In this document: piece by piece, positions 47,345-59,548 of the stretch
How the letters are laid out: each line of letters opens with the position of its first letter
Position numbering within the stretch: the stretch's first letter is position 1
Source of the DNA: Megascapheus bottae
Taxonomy: Eukaryota; Chordata; Mammalia; Rodentia; Geomyidae
Direction of reading: 5' to 3'
Length of the DNA stretch: 64,000 nt
Assembly: GCA_024803745.1 (NCBI GenBank)
Contig: JANJXV010000004.1
Span: 48,377,358 to 48,441,357 of the forward strand
Program-made: the position numbers and the translations under genes
The notes under the pieces: model-generated
Told to the model about the DNA's origin: nothing
Database searches by the model: none
Seen by the model: only the letters and a program-made list of their open reading frames with translations

Positions 47345-47655
47345 CAAAATGATACATGAGTGTGACCAGGCCATAGTTGGATGGCATTGTAGAGAGGTGG
47401 TAGAAAGTAGGCATGGTGACCTAGTTGGAGGAAACAAGATCCTGGGGGCATGGCTTGGAGGAGGACCTCTGGCCCTCTAGGTTCCATGAGGGAGCAGTAT
47501 CATCTGCCACACGCTCCCATCACTACGATGCTATCCTTTGCCTCTGTCTCACAGCAATGGAGCTAGCAGAATATGGAGTGAAACATCTGGAACTGTTAAG
47601 CCAAAATAGATACTTCCTTATTTAAGCTTCTTAGGAATTTTGTTACAACCTTTAA
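47345..47655 (+). mobile_element. ERVL-MaLR LTR fragment
   Basis: GGGGGCATGGCTTGGAGGAG GACC, TTCCATGAGGGAGCAG, CATCTGCCACACGCTCCCAT CACTACGATGC, TTAAGCCAAAATAGATACTT CC and GAATTTTGTTACAAC follow the usual order of MT/ORR1-like LTRs. The open frame inside it is incidental. Confidence 0.65.
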
Positions 47656-47661
47656 AACTAT

Positions 47662-47861
47662 AAAAATAGTGATGAGGGCCAGGAGTTTGGCCTAGTGGTG
47701 GAGTGCTAGCCTAGCATGCACTAAGACCCAGGTTTGATTCCTTGGTACCACATACTTAGGAAAAGCCAGAAGTGGTGCTGAGGCTCAAGTGGTAGAGTTC
47801 CAGGGGCAGTCCTCAGGCCCTGAGCTTAAGCCCAGGACTGGCAAAAAAAAAATAGTGATGA
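47662..47861 (+). mobile_element. ID-like/Geo dimeric SINE with internal deletion
   Basis: Body 47676-47847. AAAAATAGTGATGA flanks it at 47662-47675 and 47848-47861 (perfect 14 bp). The right half lacks the TAGCCTTGAGAAAGTCCAAG segment present in other copies. Confidence 0.9.
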
Positions 47862-48549
47862 ATACCACAACTGTACATTCATCAGGCCCAGTGACTTGAA
47901 CACACTTTGTATGTGCTAATATGTGCAGCATTTAAGAGTAATTATGTATGTCAAGAGTGGTGGCAAAGGTGAAGGCCTAGGAGGTTGAGTGAGTGAAAAC
48001 AAAACAACAAAGCGACAAAAAGTCAGTCATCAGTTTATGATATTCACATAATAAAAAGCATTTAGAAGAGTACATAACCCAAATAGTCTCCTAATTAGTT
48101 CTATCAATGGAAAAAATTACCAAATAAAACAGGTTGGCTTCTGAATGCCAAGGCATTCAGGTTAAAGAACCATGAAAGACTGGAATCATTAAAATATCAC
48201 ACAAGCAAACTAATAAAAGTAGCAGTCTACCATTTCGACAATAAAGCTCTAGTAAAAACACACTGATAAAAGAGCTGAGAGGACATAATGGACGACTTTT
48301 CAGTGGAGGGAAGCATCCTTTGGAGAAAGTGCAATATTACATTCAAAATTCTGTGATAAAGATCTTGGAAATATTTGGTGTAGCAAGCAAATTAAACCCC
48401 CCAACTTGACTATTACAGTTTTGTGTAAAGATTTTAATCAACAAGTAATGTTGGACAAACATGAGCACTATTCTAGTTTACATGCCTTTTGTGTTTTATA
48501 TTGGTAATTCCCCTAGATTGTTGTGTATCTGTGTTATAAAACTTTCCAC
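47862..48549. other. FUT9 intron, nothing recognised
   Basis: Unique AT-rich sequence. Confidence 0.5.
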
Positions 48550-48783
48550 AGAGCTGGGTGCTGATGGTTCAGGCCTGTAATCCTAGCTACTCAGGACACT
48601 GAAATCTGAGGACTGCAGTTCAAAGTCAGTGCAAAAAGTATGTGACACTATTATCTCCAATTTATCACCAGAAAACGAGAAGTGATGCTATGGCTCAAAG
48701 TGGTAGAGTGCTAGCCTTGAGCTGAAGGGCTTAGGGACAGTGCCCAGGCCCAGAGTTCAAGCCCCATGATGGGGAAAAAAAAA
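48550..48783 (+). mobile_element. composite B1-like/Geo SINE
   Basis: AGCTGGGTGCTGATGGTTCA GGCCTGTAATCCTAGCTACT CAGG, the linker ATTATCTCCAATTTATCACC AG, then GCTATGGCTCAAAGTGGTAG and CAGAGTTCAAGCCCCATG, A tail. Full length. Confidence 0.88.
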
Positions 48784-49433
48784 CACAACATTCAACAAAT
48801 CATTATACTTCAACATAATATTATGATGACTTATTGGATAAAGCTCATCTCTGAGTAAAACCTGTGAGAAGTAAATGTAATTCAAGTGAACACAATCTGG
48901 GAAAACATACTAAAGCATTCTAAGCAAAGATTTGTGAATTTATTACACATTTAAGCAGAAGGAAAATTAGCTTTTTTTCTTAACCTGTCAATACTGCTGT
49001 TTGCCATTAAAAAACCTGATTGAAAACATTTAATCATTTGGAAATTTTAGCATGTCTTACCTGAGGTTTATAGTGGATATAAGTAAATGCTATGAAGGAT
49101 AAAGACCTTATTTCCTGCTAGTTAGCCGTGCCTCAAAAAGAACCTTCTTTCAGTAAAATTATCTTAGTTTGGAAAGGCATTATATACAAAATGTAGCTTT
49201 AGTCTGTGTCCTGTGATAAGCATTTCTAAAGAAAACAGTACTAACTGGTAGCTATTTGGCTTTTTGCTTGTTTTACTCTATTGTTCAACTTGTGGATCTT
49301 GATGGTATGGTGAATGTATAATGTGAATACAAAAGAGAAGTAATAAAAAGTCCTTATGAAACAACATACAAAAAATAGAACCTTAAATTCAATATTTTCC
49401 AATGTTGCTTATACCTGGGATTTTTTTAAAGTC

Positions 49434-49660
49434 AAGAATGAGAGGGGCTGGGAGTTTGGCCTAGTGGTAGAGTGCTTGCCTAGCATGCACAAAGACCAGG
49501 GTTCGATTCCTCAGCACTCGACATACATAGAAAAAGCCAGAAGTGGTGCTGTGGCTCAAGTGGTAGAATGCTAGCCTTGAGAAAGTCCAAGGACAACGCT
49601 CAGGCCCTGAGCTCAAGCCACAGGACTGGCAAAAAAAAAAAAAAAAAAAAAGAATGAGAG
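49434..49660 (+). mobile_element. ID-like/Geo dimeric SINE, first of a tandem pair
   Basis: Body 49445-49649 starting GGGGCTGGGAGTTTGGCCTA with a 21-A tail. AAGAATGAGAG flanks it (49434-49444 and 49650-49660). The longer tail suggests it is the younger of the pair. Confidence 0.93.
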
Positions 49661-49865
49661 ACCTGGAGTATGGCCTAATGGAAGAGTGCTTGCCTAGCAT
49701 GCACGAAGACCCGACTTTGGTTCCTCGGTACCATATATGTAGAAAAAAAAGCCAGGAATAGTGCTGTGGCTCAAGTTGTAGAGTTCTAGCCTTGAGAAAG
49801 ACAGGGACAGTGCTCAGGCCGTGAGTTCAAGCCCCAGTTCTGGCTAAACAAATAAAAGAATGAGA
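49650..49865 (+). mobile_element. ID-like/Geo dimeric SINE, second of a tandem pair
   Basis: Body 49661 to about 49855, starting ACCTGGAGTATGGCCTAATG, ending CCCCAGTTCTGGCTAAACAAA. Flanked by AGAATGAGAG on the left and AGAATGAGA at 49857-49865. It shares the middle target copy with its neighbour. Confidence 0.92.
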
Positions 49866-50334
49866 AAACACTTAGAGAATCTTGAGATGTCTTAGCATGT
49901 CAAGGGAATCGCACTTTGGTGATTTTTTTTTAAAGACAGATAAACAGAATGAAAAGAAGGATTTCAATTTGATTACATGAAAATATAATTTGTGAAATGA
50001 AAAACTCATGCTATACATTCAAGAGAGGAGTGCAGACATAGAGATCAAAATCCACCAGCATCAGTTCATGGGATAATGAATGACCCTACCTCATGGCCAA
50101 GTAGAGTAGAGAGTATATTTTCCTAGAAATAATGACCATTCACATCGTATAGGTGAATAGGTTATGTAGACATCTTTTTTTTTTTTTACAAAAAGAACAT
50201 ACAAAGCACTTTTCACTGAACAGAAAACATGAGATAATGGTATTTTGTGCAGTAAGCCTGTCCCTGATCTTTAGTGATCAAAACTACTCCTCCCACTTAG
50301 CTATAGAGCTACGTCTAGCATTTTAGTAGTTAAC

Positions 50335-50640
50335 TGTTGGCAAGGGTGACACAGAATCCTCAAAAGATTAAACAGAGCTTCAACCCACAACAATTCCACT
50401 CCTGGGTATTTATCCAATGTACACAAACTAAGCTGCACTAAGGCCACCAGCATAACCATACATTGTAATACTGTTTACTATAGCTAAGATATGGAATCAA
50501 CCCAGATGCCCCACATTGGACAAATGGATCAAAAAAGGTGCTATACATAAAATGGAATACTATGTTTCCATCAGAAAGAATGGTATTGTCCCCAAAGTGT
50601 ATAGTTTGAAGAGACATTTCATAGTACATTATTTCAAATA
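50335..50640 (+). mobile_element. old L1 ORF2 fragment
   Basis: CTCAAAAGATTAAACAGAGC, CCACTCCTGGGTATTTATCC, ACTATAGCTAAGATATGGAA TCAACCCAGATGCCCC and CAAATGGATCAAAAAAGG mark the ORF2 C-terminal coding region. No open frame survives. Confidence 0.8.
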
Positions 50641-51039
50641 AATTAATCCCTTGTTTTTACTGTCCTAGTGACTATTATGCAATTCATACAAAAGCCTCTA
50701 TTTACATAGGAGTAAATTCTGTGATAGAAATTGAAGCCTTTTTTTTTCAGAAAAGCATAAAACTGTAGCATCTTTCATCAGTGCAGAAAACTCTATGCTT
50801 AGAGAATAGGTGCCCTATAGTGTATTCAAAGTTCCTTTAACCCCAATTCTTCATTAGAGCCACAATCCCATCATTGACAGGGACTTCAGAATTTACAATA
50901 CTAATTCAGTGTCCAACAGTTAGTGATGTCTGTACCATTTTAAGTTTTGTGACATCTTTTAAGTTGTAAACAGAGGGCATCACACTTCTTTTTTAAGACA
51001 TCAATCAGAAAGGCTATATGGACAAAAATTCTTTAGTGG

Positions 51040-51241
51040 CTTTTTATTTTTATTTTTATTTATTTTTGGCTACTCCTTGCATCTGAACTCAACACCTGGG
51101 TAAGGTCCTTGAGTTTTCTTTAGGTTAGTGCTTACCACTTGAGCCACAACATCACTTCCTTGGTCTGTGGTACCAAGGCATTAATCTAGGACTTCATGCA
51201 TGCTAGGCAAGCACTCTACCAGTAGGCCACATTCCTGGCCC
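51040..51241 (-). mobile_element. ID-like/Geo dimeric SINE
   Basis: T-rich end, GGCTACTCCTTGCATCTGAA, TACCACTTGAGCCACAACAT, GTGGTACCAAGGCATTAATC, GCTAGGCAAGCACTCTACCA GTAGGCCACATTCCTGGCCC. Full length but diverged. Confidence 0.82.
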
Positions 51242-52092
51242 CTCAGGTTTTTATTTGCATATAAGACTCACCCTGATGTTTTTAACCTTCTCTAATTTTA
51301 TTTAATGTTTGATGTTCAGCCAAACAAAGTTCTTGTCTTTAAAAATTATATGCATATATACATATGGATTGATTTTTTTATTATACAGTACTTAGTACTT
51401 CAGTATTATATATTTACAAGTGAAGAAAAACATTAGTTGCAGTTTGTCAACTTTGAAACGATGATTTAAAGGCTATTAAACTGTTGCTTTGTTTTGAAAA
51501 TCTATATCAGAAATAGAGACAATGAAGTATATGATTCGTTTTGAAAAATAACATGTATTCAAAATATAAAATGAAGACCATGAATAAAATTCTTGTAAAC
51601 ACTGATTATATTTTCATCACTATAGCAAATTGTAAAAATACTATTTAAAAGTCATCTTTGTAATTTTCTTTTCTAATGATTTTTTTCTATTAGCAATATT
51701 TAATCACTTGAGAGTATAACTGACACAAATGCAAATTTAGAATTAGGGAGAAAAATAGCTATGGAATCACATTTGTTATGTACACATCATTTTCATTTCC
51801 ATCAAAACATTATGCAGAAACTTCTACATGTCTTAACAGGCCTTTCTCTGTATAGAAGGTAGTAAGAGAGATCTTGGAATTAACAGCAGAGAAAAAAATT
51901 CAAGAAAAGGTTTCACTATGTTAATATGTCTTTGATTCAAATTAAATTGTAGGAGTAACTCTAAGATATCTATTTATTTACTACTTTGGAAAGCACCTCA
52001 TAGAGAGATTTTTGAAATCACTATTTTAGTTATAGTCCTCACTGGAAAGCTTAAATTCTGCTGCATTGTTTTACTTTTATTAAAATATTGAT
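51242..52092. other. FUT9 intron, nothing recognised
   Basis: Unique AT-rich sequence; no gene or repeat I can name. Confidence 0.5.
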
Positions 52093-52277
52093 GGGAGCTG
52101 GGAACATGCCCAAAGGGTAGAGTGATTGCCTAGCATGCAGAAAAAGCTGGAAGCGGTACTGTGGCTCAAGTGGCAGAGCCACTCAGCGTGGCCACTTTGA
52201 GCCAAAGTGTCCAAGGACAGTACCCAAGCCTTGAGTTAAAGCACCAGTGCTGGAAAAACAAAACAATAACAACAAAA
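52093..52277 (+). mobile_element. ID-like/Geo dimeric SINE with shortened left half
   Basis: GGGAGCTGGGAACATGCCCA AAGGGTAGAGTGATTGCCTA GCATGC passes straight to AAAAAGCTGGAAGCGGTACT GTGGCTCAAGTGGCAGAGCC: the left B-box segment is deleted. Confidence 0.8.
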
Positions 52278-53194
52278 ACTATTGGTTTAGTTTTTAATGT
52301 AAGTCTTGCTTTTGTAGAGTGTATACTAAGCTGGAACTTTACATCAAATATAAAACCCCCCATATATTGGAGTATTTTTTGCTTTAACTCAGTGTATATT
52401 CACCAAGAAATTTTATTAGGCATTTTCTTCCAGAAGATAAACAAAAGAAATTCACCAAGATTACAAAAGGATTATAAAATATCCAGGCATCTTTATATTT
52501 GTTTTACTTAACATAGTCTGAGGAGTTCATGGCTCTATTCAGTGATTTTGGCTATAGACATATGAGATAATGGAGATAGGAGGATTATTATTTCTTTTGT
52601 AAATACAAGAGAAAAGATAGAAAGCTATTGCTCCTATTGTGCAGAATCTAAGAGCATTTAACAGAAATCCCAGAGGGAACTACATCTTTTTAAGCTTGAT
52701 AGTCAGTTATAATTCTATAATGTTTTTCTCTAGGTCTAATTCATGTTCTTTGGGGTAAAGTTATAATCAAAAGCTTTATATTTTCTTTCTTTGTTTCTCT
52801 TTTCTCTAAAGAAGAACAAGACTGACTTTAATGGAAATAGAGGGAAAACATTTCCACTTAATATTTTCTGCCCATGGTTTACTAAACAGTAACATATTTC
52901 AATGCTATGGATAAAGACAATTATAATGTGCATATTCAAGATATAAATCTAAGACATTTTTAAGAAAGGAGGTGTTTTCTTTTATTCTTTTTTATCAGAA
53001 ATAGGTTTATGATGGGATAGATTGAACTGAAAAAAGAGTAACTCCAGGGTCTTTGTGGAAAAGATGTGCTAATAAACAACAAAAATTTAGAAAGACATCA
53101 TTACGATAGTTTTACTAGCTCATAGACTTGTTCATCAAGTTGCAAGTTGGAATGAAAACTAACCATGTTAAGACAATATAAAAAATTTAAAATT

Positions 53195-53419
53195 GGCCTG
53201 ATACCAGTGGCTCATGATTACAATCCAGGCTACTCAAAAAGCTGAAGATCACAGTTCAAAGCCAGCCCTAGCAGGAAAGTTCATGAGACTCTTATTTCTG
53301 TTTAACTGCCATATGGCCACAGTAGAGCTGGAGCTTGAGTGGTAGAGTTTTAACCTTGAGAACAAATGCTAAGAGACAGTACTCAGATCCTGATTCAAGC
53401 CACAGGATGGGCAAAAAAT
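53195..53419 (+). mobile_element. composite B1-like/Geo SINE
   Basis: GGCCTGATACCAGTGGCTCA TGATTACAATCCAGGCTACT C ... GTTCATGAGACTCTTATTTC ... GAGTGGTAGAGTTTTAACCT TGAGAAC ... GATTCAAGCCACAGGATGGG C. Full length, diverged. Confidence 0.78.
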
Positions 53420-56400
53420 GTAACCCCTCCCACAACACACAAAATAAATCTTAATTTCAATGTAATTACAAAAGATTTCTGGAATGTTTACAATGTAATG
53501 ATTTCCTCCTACGAAAATAAGTTTTTCTCATTTTAAGTGTAAGAGGGCAACTTAAAAGATGCTTTGTCTCAACTTTGTGAATCACTTAAAGTCCTCCAAC
53601 TTTCTGTCTGTGCCCTTTGATTGGAGCAGTTCTCTGTTGTGTTCCCATTGGAATTGCCTTGGGCTCTAGAAAAGAAAAGGTTCACTGGTAAGCATCTTGT
53701 GTGCAAGGCAAAGTACTCCTCACACAGTTCATCTTTTTTTTTTTTTAATCATCTTAATGGAAAGAATCTAAAACAGAGGAGAATACCTTGTTTGGGTTCT
53801 TTTCCAATAATGAAGTGGTAACTTCTCTGAAACTCTTTCAAAGACAAAAGCTGCAAAAATAGAACATCATGCTATACCTTGGAGTTGAGACTATTTTAAC
53901 TATGCAAACCTTTCTTTCTTCTTGCCCCCAAGTCTACTTGATCTGAAAACAATGCCTTGTACTCTGGAAGAGAGCTAAAGATGTGCTAGTGTGCTGTCTT
54001 CCCAAATCTGCCATTTAATAAATCTCCTTTGTTTATTTTTCACCATATTTCTTTATTTGGTATATGGTCAGACAAACAGGACTTCTTGACTTTGGGGATG
54101 GGGTCTAAACACCCCATTTCATAATCACAAACTATAAACTGCAAAGCTGGAAGAGACAGCTCGATTTTCTTTTCTCCAAAAAGAAAACAGGAATACTATA
54201 CAAAACCAAACCAAACCAAACCAAAAAACAAAACAGCCAAAAATAAATAATTTTCTAGAAAGATTTGTAATGCAGCCATATAAGCATGTGAAGAAATGAA
54301 ACCAGATAATTGTTTCACTGATCAGATACTTAATGATACAACAAGGAAACAATCAGTCTGCATTCGCTTTGTAAGGGTACCACAGGAAATAGCAGAGATC
54401 AGACAGGTTAAACACTTTTAAGTTTGGGGGATGAAGATCACAGAGCAGGAAGAATTGATATCCTAAGTGGTCTTTCTCCTGGGCTCTTTTTTATTTTTTA
54501 TTTTGTCAGTTGTGGGGCTTGAACTCTGGGCCTGAGCTCCTCAGCACAAGGCTACCACTGGGCTCTCCTATATTATCATTCCATTGTGTATTCGTACTGC
54601 TGTTTCTTCCTTCTTTATTTTTTTAAACAAAAATTCTAGCCTTGTAATCATATGAGATTAGGATCCTTACTAATACTTTTATTTTTAACATAATTATCTC
54701 CTTAAAGTAAGGACTTTAACCTGTGAATGGAAGTATGAAAAATGGGATTCAGTGATACCCATTCTCCAAAAACAAAAAGAAAGACATGAAATAGCTCAGG
54801 AAAAAATTATTTAAACAAAGTACCTTCCTAAATTCTGATTAATAGCTTTCTAGATTTCAGAATCAGATTAAAAGTTCTTACGGAGGTGCCATTGTAGTTA
54901 CCTTAATCAGCAATCCAGTGAGAGATCCTTTGCTTTTTAGGATTACGGATCATTTTTCCCCCATACAATAGCGAGAATGCTTTTGTAATTTAAGAAAAAG
55001 CCTATTGAAATGTTAAGGGAGTTTGAGTCCCTATGGGACTGTCCTTACCCATTTATATCCCGTGGTGTCTTTTTGCTACTGCACAGTGGAAAGCACTTTA
55101 AAGAATTATCAAGAAAATGCCAGAATTTTTGTAAGGAATAATCAAATGTCTATTGCTGTCCTCTAATCTGACATGGAGGAGTTGTCCAGTTCTATCAACT
55201 GCTTCACAAGTGTCCATGTGAAATAGGCTTAACAGGATAAATCCAAGAACTAGGAAAATAAACCTCTCTGTTCATTTTCATCAAAGATGTTTTCTTCTTA
55301 CCTGGAAAAATGTGATGTCTACAAAAAAGAAAAATCAAAAAACACCTGACAATGAGTGAAGCTTATCATGGGGGGAGATCTAATAGAATGATAAACAGTT
55401 CATATTCCAAAACTTTTCATCATCTAAATTGCAAAAGCTAAGTTTTTTCATTTGCTTTTTTAAGGGTTTAAGATACACATTCTGTGATTTACATTGAAAA
55501 CCATGTTTACTAATATGATTTAAAGATCTGCTTGATTTTTAAGTAGCTAAATATTACTTGTTGACTTTTTACTTACTATTGAAATTCAAAGAATTGCATA
55601 ACTTGAAAAAAAAACTGATCAGATCATTGTGGCTATGTATACAATTAATGCAAATTAAGAGAACTGAGAAACTAAGAATTAGATATGAAAATGATGTCAT
55701 TAACTTGTACCCTTTTAATTCTTTCATCCTTGCTAATAGCCAGCTCAAAAAAGCATGATGAATACTTTTAAACTGTTACTATAATGTTACTATACTTTGA
55801 GCTCTCAGTTAGAGAGTAAAATGAAATAACATGACCCTCACATGGAAGAAAACATTGAGACAAACAAGGTTAGCAAGTGATGGAAAACAATTCTCCCAAA
55901 GTTTACGTTCCCTCCAATTGTAAATTAATTCTGTAACAGGATGAATGTCATGGTAATGAACAGCTTGATAAATCCAGGACAAAAATTTCTCCACCTCTAG
56001 GTAAATTAAGAAGTTAACCAGATTCTTTCTATGTTGGCTGCTGGCCATTATTTAGCAGGAAAACTATATAAAAGAGAAATTAAAATGCACATGATACTAA
56101 GACATCTTATTTTTAACAATAATTGTGATTCTAGTATTTATCATAAAGTGACCGGTAAACTAGAGAAATATTCAAGGTATGGCAGTAAATTAATAAATTC
56201 AGGAGGCAAAGGAGTATTTCTTAATTTCATTTAATCAATCACTCTTTTTGTCTTGTCTGAGCTAAAGATTTGTAATATGAAGTCATTATGATACAGAGCA
56301 CTTTGTAGGAGAAATCATGTGACTGTATTAGCTAAATTCTTTCTGGTTTCTCTAGATTTTCAAAGTATTTCTGTTTATGTTCAGGAAGTTATTTGTCAAG

Positions 56401-57200
56401 TATTTCCAACTTTTTTCCCTTCTTGTCTACTCAAAGGGAACATCAAACATTTAGAAAAAAAATCCATCAGTTTTCCTTCCATCCCCCAAATATAGATAAA
56501 TGCATGGCATCAGTCAATGCCTAATACCCTTTTGTGAGTTCAAAAAAAGAGAGGGCAAGGAGAAAAGGAGAATGCTGTGAGCATGTTAAGTACATTCAGA
56601 TAAAGGGAAAATATATCAAGTTTGGGTTGGTCTGATTTCAGGTTCTTCAAATATTGCTCACATGCACTTCATTATAGATGTGGTTGTATAAAGATATTTT
56701 ACTCCATTTCCTGGTAAAAATGAATTGCTTTTCTCTAATACCTAAAATTTTTCCATTAGTGCTGTTTGTAAATGGATTTCTAAACAGTTCCCACATATGG
56801 TTGTCTATCCCCTGTGAGGTAAAACTCAGATCTCACTGAATTCTACATGTGTAATAAAATACAATTTTTGTGAGGCTCTTCAGATATTGCTTTGAATGTA
56901 TATGAAGTTTATAACAAGTTTCTTGGAAAGACAATAACTTTTTATTCATAATGCTATCTACCAGATATTCAGTAATATTATATTAGTTATACTTGTCAGA
57001 GTATTTATATTATGCATAGTGGTATAGAAATCATATAAAATAATTGTTTGTAGTGAATCATGTGCTATACCTCTGTATAGCCAGTCACATACGTGAGTCC
57101 AAATGCAGTTGTTTCATTAAGAAGTATATTTAACAGAAGCAAAATTATTTAGAATTGTTTAAGTTTCACTCCATTGACTTGCTTCTTCTAGAATATTCAC
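53420..57200. other. FUT9 intron, mostly unique
   Basis: No gene. A degraded Geo-module-like piece lies at 54500-54565 (GTTGTGGGGCTTGAACTCTG GGCCTG). An (AACCA)n run occupies 54203-54236. A T-rich run is at 53731-53748. The rest is not recognised. Confidence 0.5.
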
Positions 57201-57480
57201 TGGACCAAGTGTCAGTGTCTCATGCCTATATGCCTAGCTACCAAGGAGGCAGAGCTCTGAGGATTGCAATTGGAATCCATCCTACACCAGAAAGTCTGTG
57301 AGACTCATCTTCATCTAACCACCAAAAACTGGACATTGAGCTTTGGCTCAAGTGGCAGAATATAGGCTTTGAGCATAAAGGATCAGAAATAACCTCAAAG
57401 CCCCAAGGACAGTTATCAAGACTGGTATACATGTGCACACACACACATGCATGTGCACATGCAAACTCACACACACTAAT
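57201..57480 (+). mobile_element. composite B1-like/Geo SINE with CA-rich tail
   Basis: CCAAGTGTCAGTGTCTCATG CCTATATGCCTAGCTACCAA GG ... GTGAGACTCATCTTCATCTA ACC ... GCTTTGGCTCAAGTGGCAG. It ends near 57428 and continues into CACACACACATGCATGTGCA-type sequence instead of poly(A). Confidence 0.75.
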
Positions 57481-59040
57481 TATGAGATGGCTGTTATGTA
57501 TCAAAACCTAAGCCTTCAAAGATGAAGGACTTCTGGACAAGTGGATGATGGGAGAGATAGGAAGTGACAGAATCACTTAAAATTTAATGCAGGGAGTGTT
57601 AGGAGAGGAGACAGGATACTCTAAAACTTCAGTGGGTGATAGATGCCTGTGTGAAGGACATCTATCCGTAAATCTATACCCGAACCTCAGAGATATCTGA
57701 ACCAAGATTTACAGGCTGCAGTCAATAATATACAAAAAGATGGTAAATTAAAACTATATTGGAATTCTGAAGAGATGTCCTACCAGAAGAACCAATAGAC
57801 AAACTCAGAATCCTGGAAAACAGGATCTTTAAATGACATGTTTTGGCTGATGGTCTTTAAAAATTTAATGCCATTCTCTCCCTGTGTAAAAATGGGTACG
57901 AAAAGTCGATCCTCTTGTCACAGGTTCTTTCAACCCAATGATTCTGTAGAGATGGGTGTCTTTTCTGAATGATGCTCAACCTCACCTCTCTACATATCCT
58001 ACTTATAAGTCTTCTAAGTTTGCAGTTGATTTTATATCTCAGATTATGGAGCCTGAAAGATCATGTGATGAAATGGAGCAGGTTCTGGTAATTCTAAACA
58101 ATTTCAAAGTTTAGTGATGTTTTAATTATGTAACTCCTTGATATTGGATGGCTGCTTCCTGGAAAAATAGAGAGGTTGGTAAAATATCCTAGATGGAACT
58201 TGAATCTCATGAGACAAGATTAGTGAACTTGTATCTAATCAAGCTCAGCTCATAGCACTCAGATTCTTGAGAAGTTAGAGAGCTTTTATTTTTTTTTTCC
58301 TATGATGTTGGGGACTGGTTCTCCCTAAGGGAACTAGCATGTGGATATATTCTGAGTCCATTGACACTATCCTGAAACAAATAGGAAGAAAGGAATGATG
58401 TTTCTATTTGATAAAATCTTTGAGGAAGACTTGTCTTCCTCAAGTATGTCTGCATTTAAGCTGATAAAAGGCAAACAATTTCGCTTCACCACAGGCAGCA
58501 AAGACAAGAAAAGCAAGTATAATTTCTTCCATTCTCTTTGATAGATTTCCTTTTCTCCCTGTTAAAATAGATTATCTCCTTTAGCCATTACAATGTATTC
58601 TGAAAAAAATCTATTATGAATAATTATAATAGCCTGGCTCACTGAATGAGACTCATCTTGAAGTAGAAGTTACCCTAAGGATAACAGAATGATCAAATTT
58701 AATCAAAGCATTTAAGCCTAAAGCATGACTCCCCTCAATTTACAGCCTAAATTTAAAATTTATTGTAGCATTTAAAATGACTTTATGTTACAACATTTTC
58801 TTGCTAAACATTTTCCACTAAATTTGGAAATCGTATTTCAAAAAAAGAAAACCATCAATTAGTATTCTACTTTTTATCAAATCTAAATTGTGGAATTATA
58901 TTTTTCCTGTTTATAGTCATGTTTATTTAGGAAGTTGATGTTAGTGTTGGGTGTACAACAGCACCAGACCAATCTTTGTGTCATTCCTTCAGGAAGGAAT
59001 GGGATCTGAGACCAGTTTGTGGCTTTAAAGTAAGACCCAA
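57481..59040. other. FUT9 intron, nothing recognised
   Basis: Unique sequence, slightly less AT-rich near 57540-57700. No supported gene. Confidence 0.5.
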
Positions 59041-59150
59041 TCTGAAAAACAAATGAAACCAAATGGTCTGACCATGGGATTCAAGTGGTAGAACACTTGC
59101 CAAGTAAAGGGGAGGCCATGCGGTCAAACCTCAACACTGTTGATTTTAGT
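59041..59150 (+). mobile_element. degraded ID-like SINE
   Basis: GTGGTAGAACACTTGCCAAG TAAAGGGGAGGCCATGCGGT CAAACCTCAACACTG resembles the ID core with a B-box-like end. Weak. Confidence 0.45.
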
Positions 59151-59284
59151 AGCATAGCCTAAGTCTCAGAATGCAATAGGTAATTTACTATGATAAAAGT
59201 TTAATATTTGGTAGAGGAGCAAAGTAGGAGTGTTAAAATGTGTTTCTTTGTTGACCCCAGGGTACCCTCCCTTCCCCTACAATC

Positions 59285-59548
59285 CTTTGGGTCTACAGCA
59301 TTTTATTATGTATCTACCAGGCCAATTCCGCATAGCTCAAGTAGAGGGAAGTGAGAGCGATTCGCAGACTGGAGTATATCAGAAAGAGGTGGGCGATTTT
59401 CATGGTGTTGTCTACACGTAGATGGCAAGCTGGTTTTTAGAGGCAGATGGTTTCATTGCTCTTGCTACCACTTCCTCCACTGTAATAAGATGTTGATCCA
59501 GCATGATTTCCTTCAATTCATCCTGTACATGGCAGCAAAATAAATCTA
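59285..59548 (-). pseudogene. coding-like fragment of an unidentified gene with possible 3' UTR
   Basis: On the minus strand an open segment of about 44 codons ends at a TAG at 59418-59420. It reads DLFCCHVQDELKEIMLDQHL (first 20 residues) and ends KNQLAIYV, with an amphipathic, protein-like composition. The following minus-strand sequence has AATAAA at about 59304-59309. A reversed SINE begins at 59549, exactly where the frame would continue upstream. The block also has more CpG than its surroundings (for example GCGATTCGC). I do not recognise the protein. It may be a retrocopy end, an exon of an overlapping transcript, or chance. Confidence 0.3.

Noticed and set aside
53930..54115. Possible solo retroviral LTR end (AATAAATCTCCTTTGTTTAT)
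   Set aside because: Only an AATAAA followed by a T-rich stretch was seen, with no paired LTR, TG start or target duplication.
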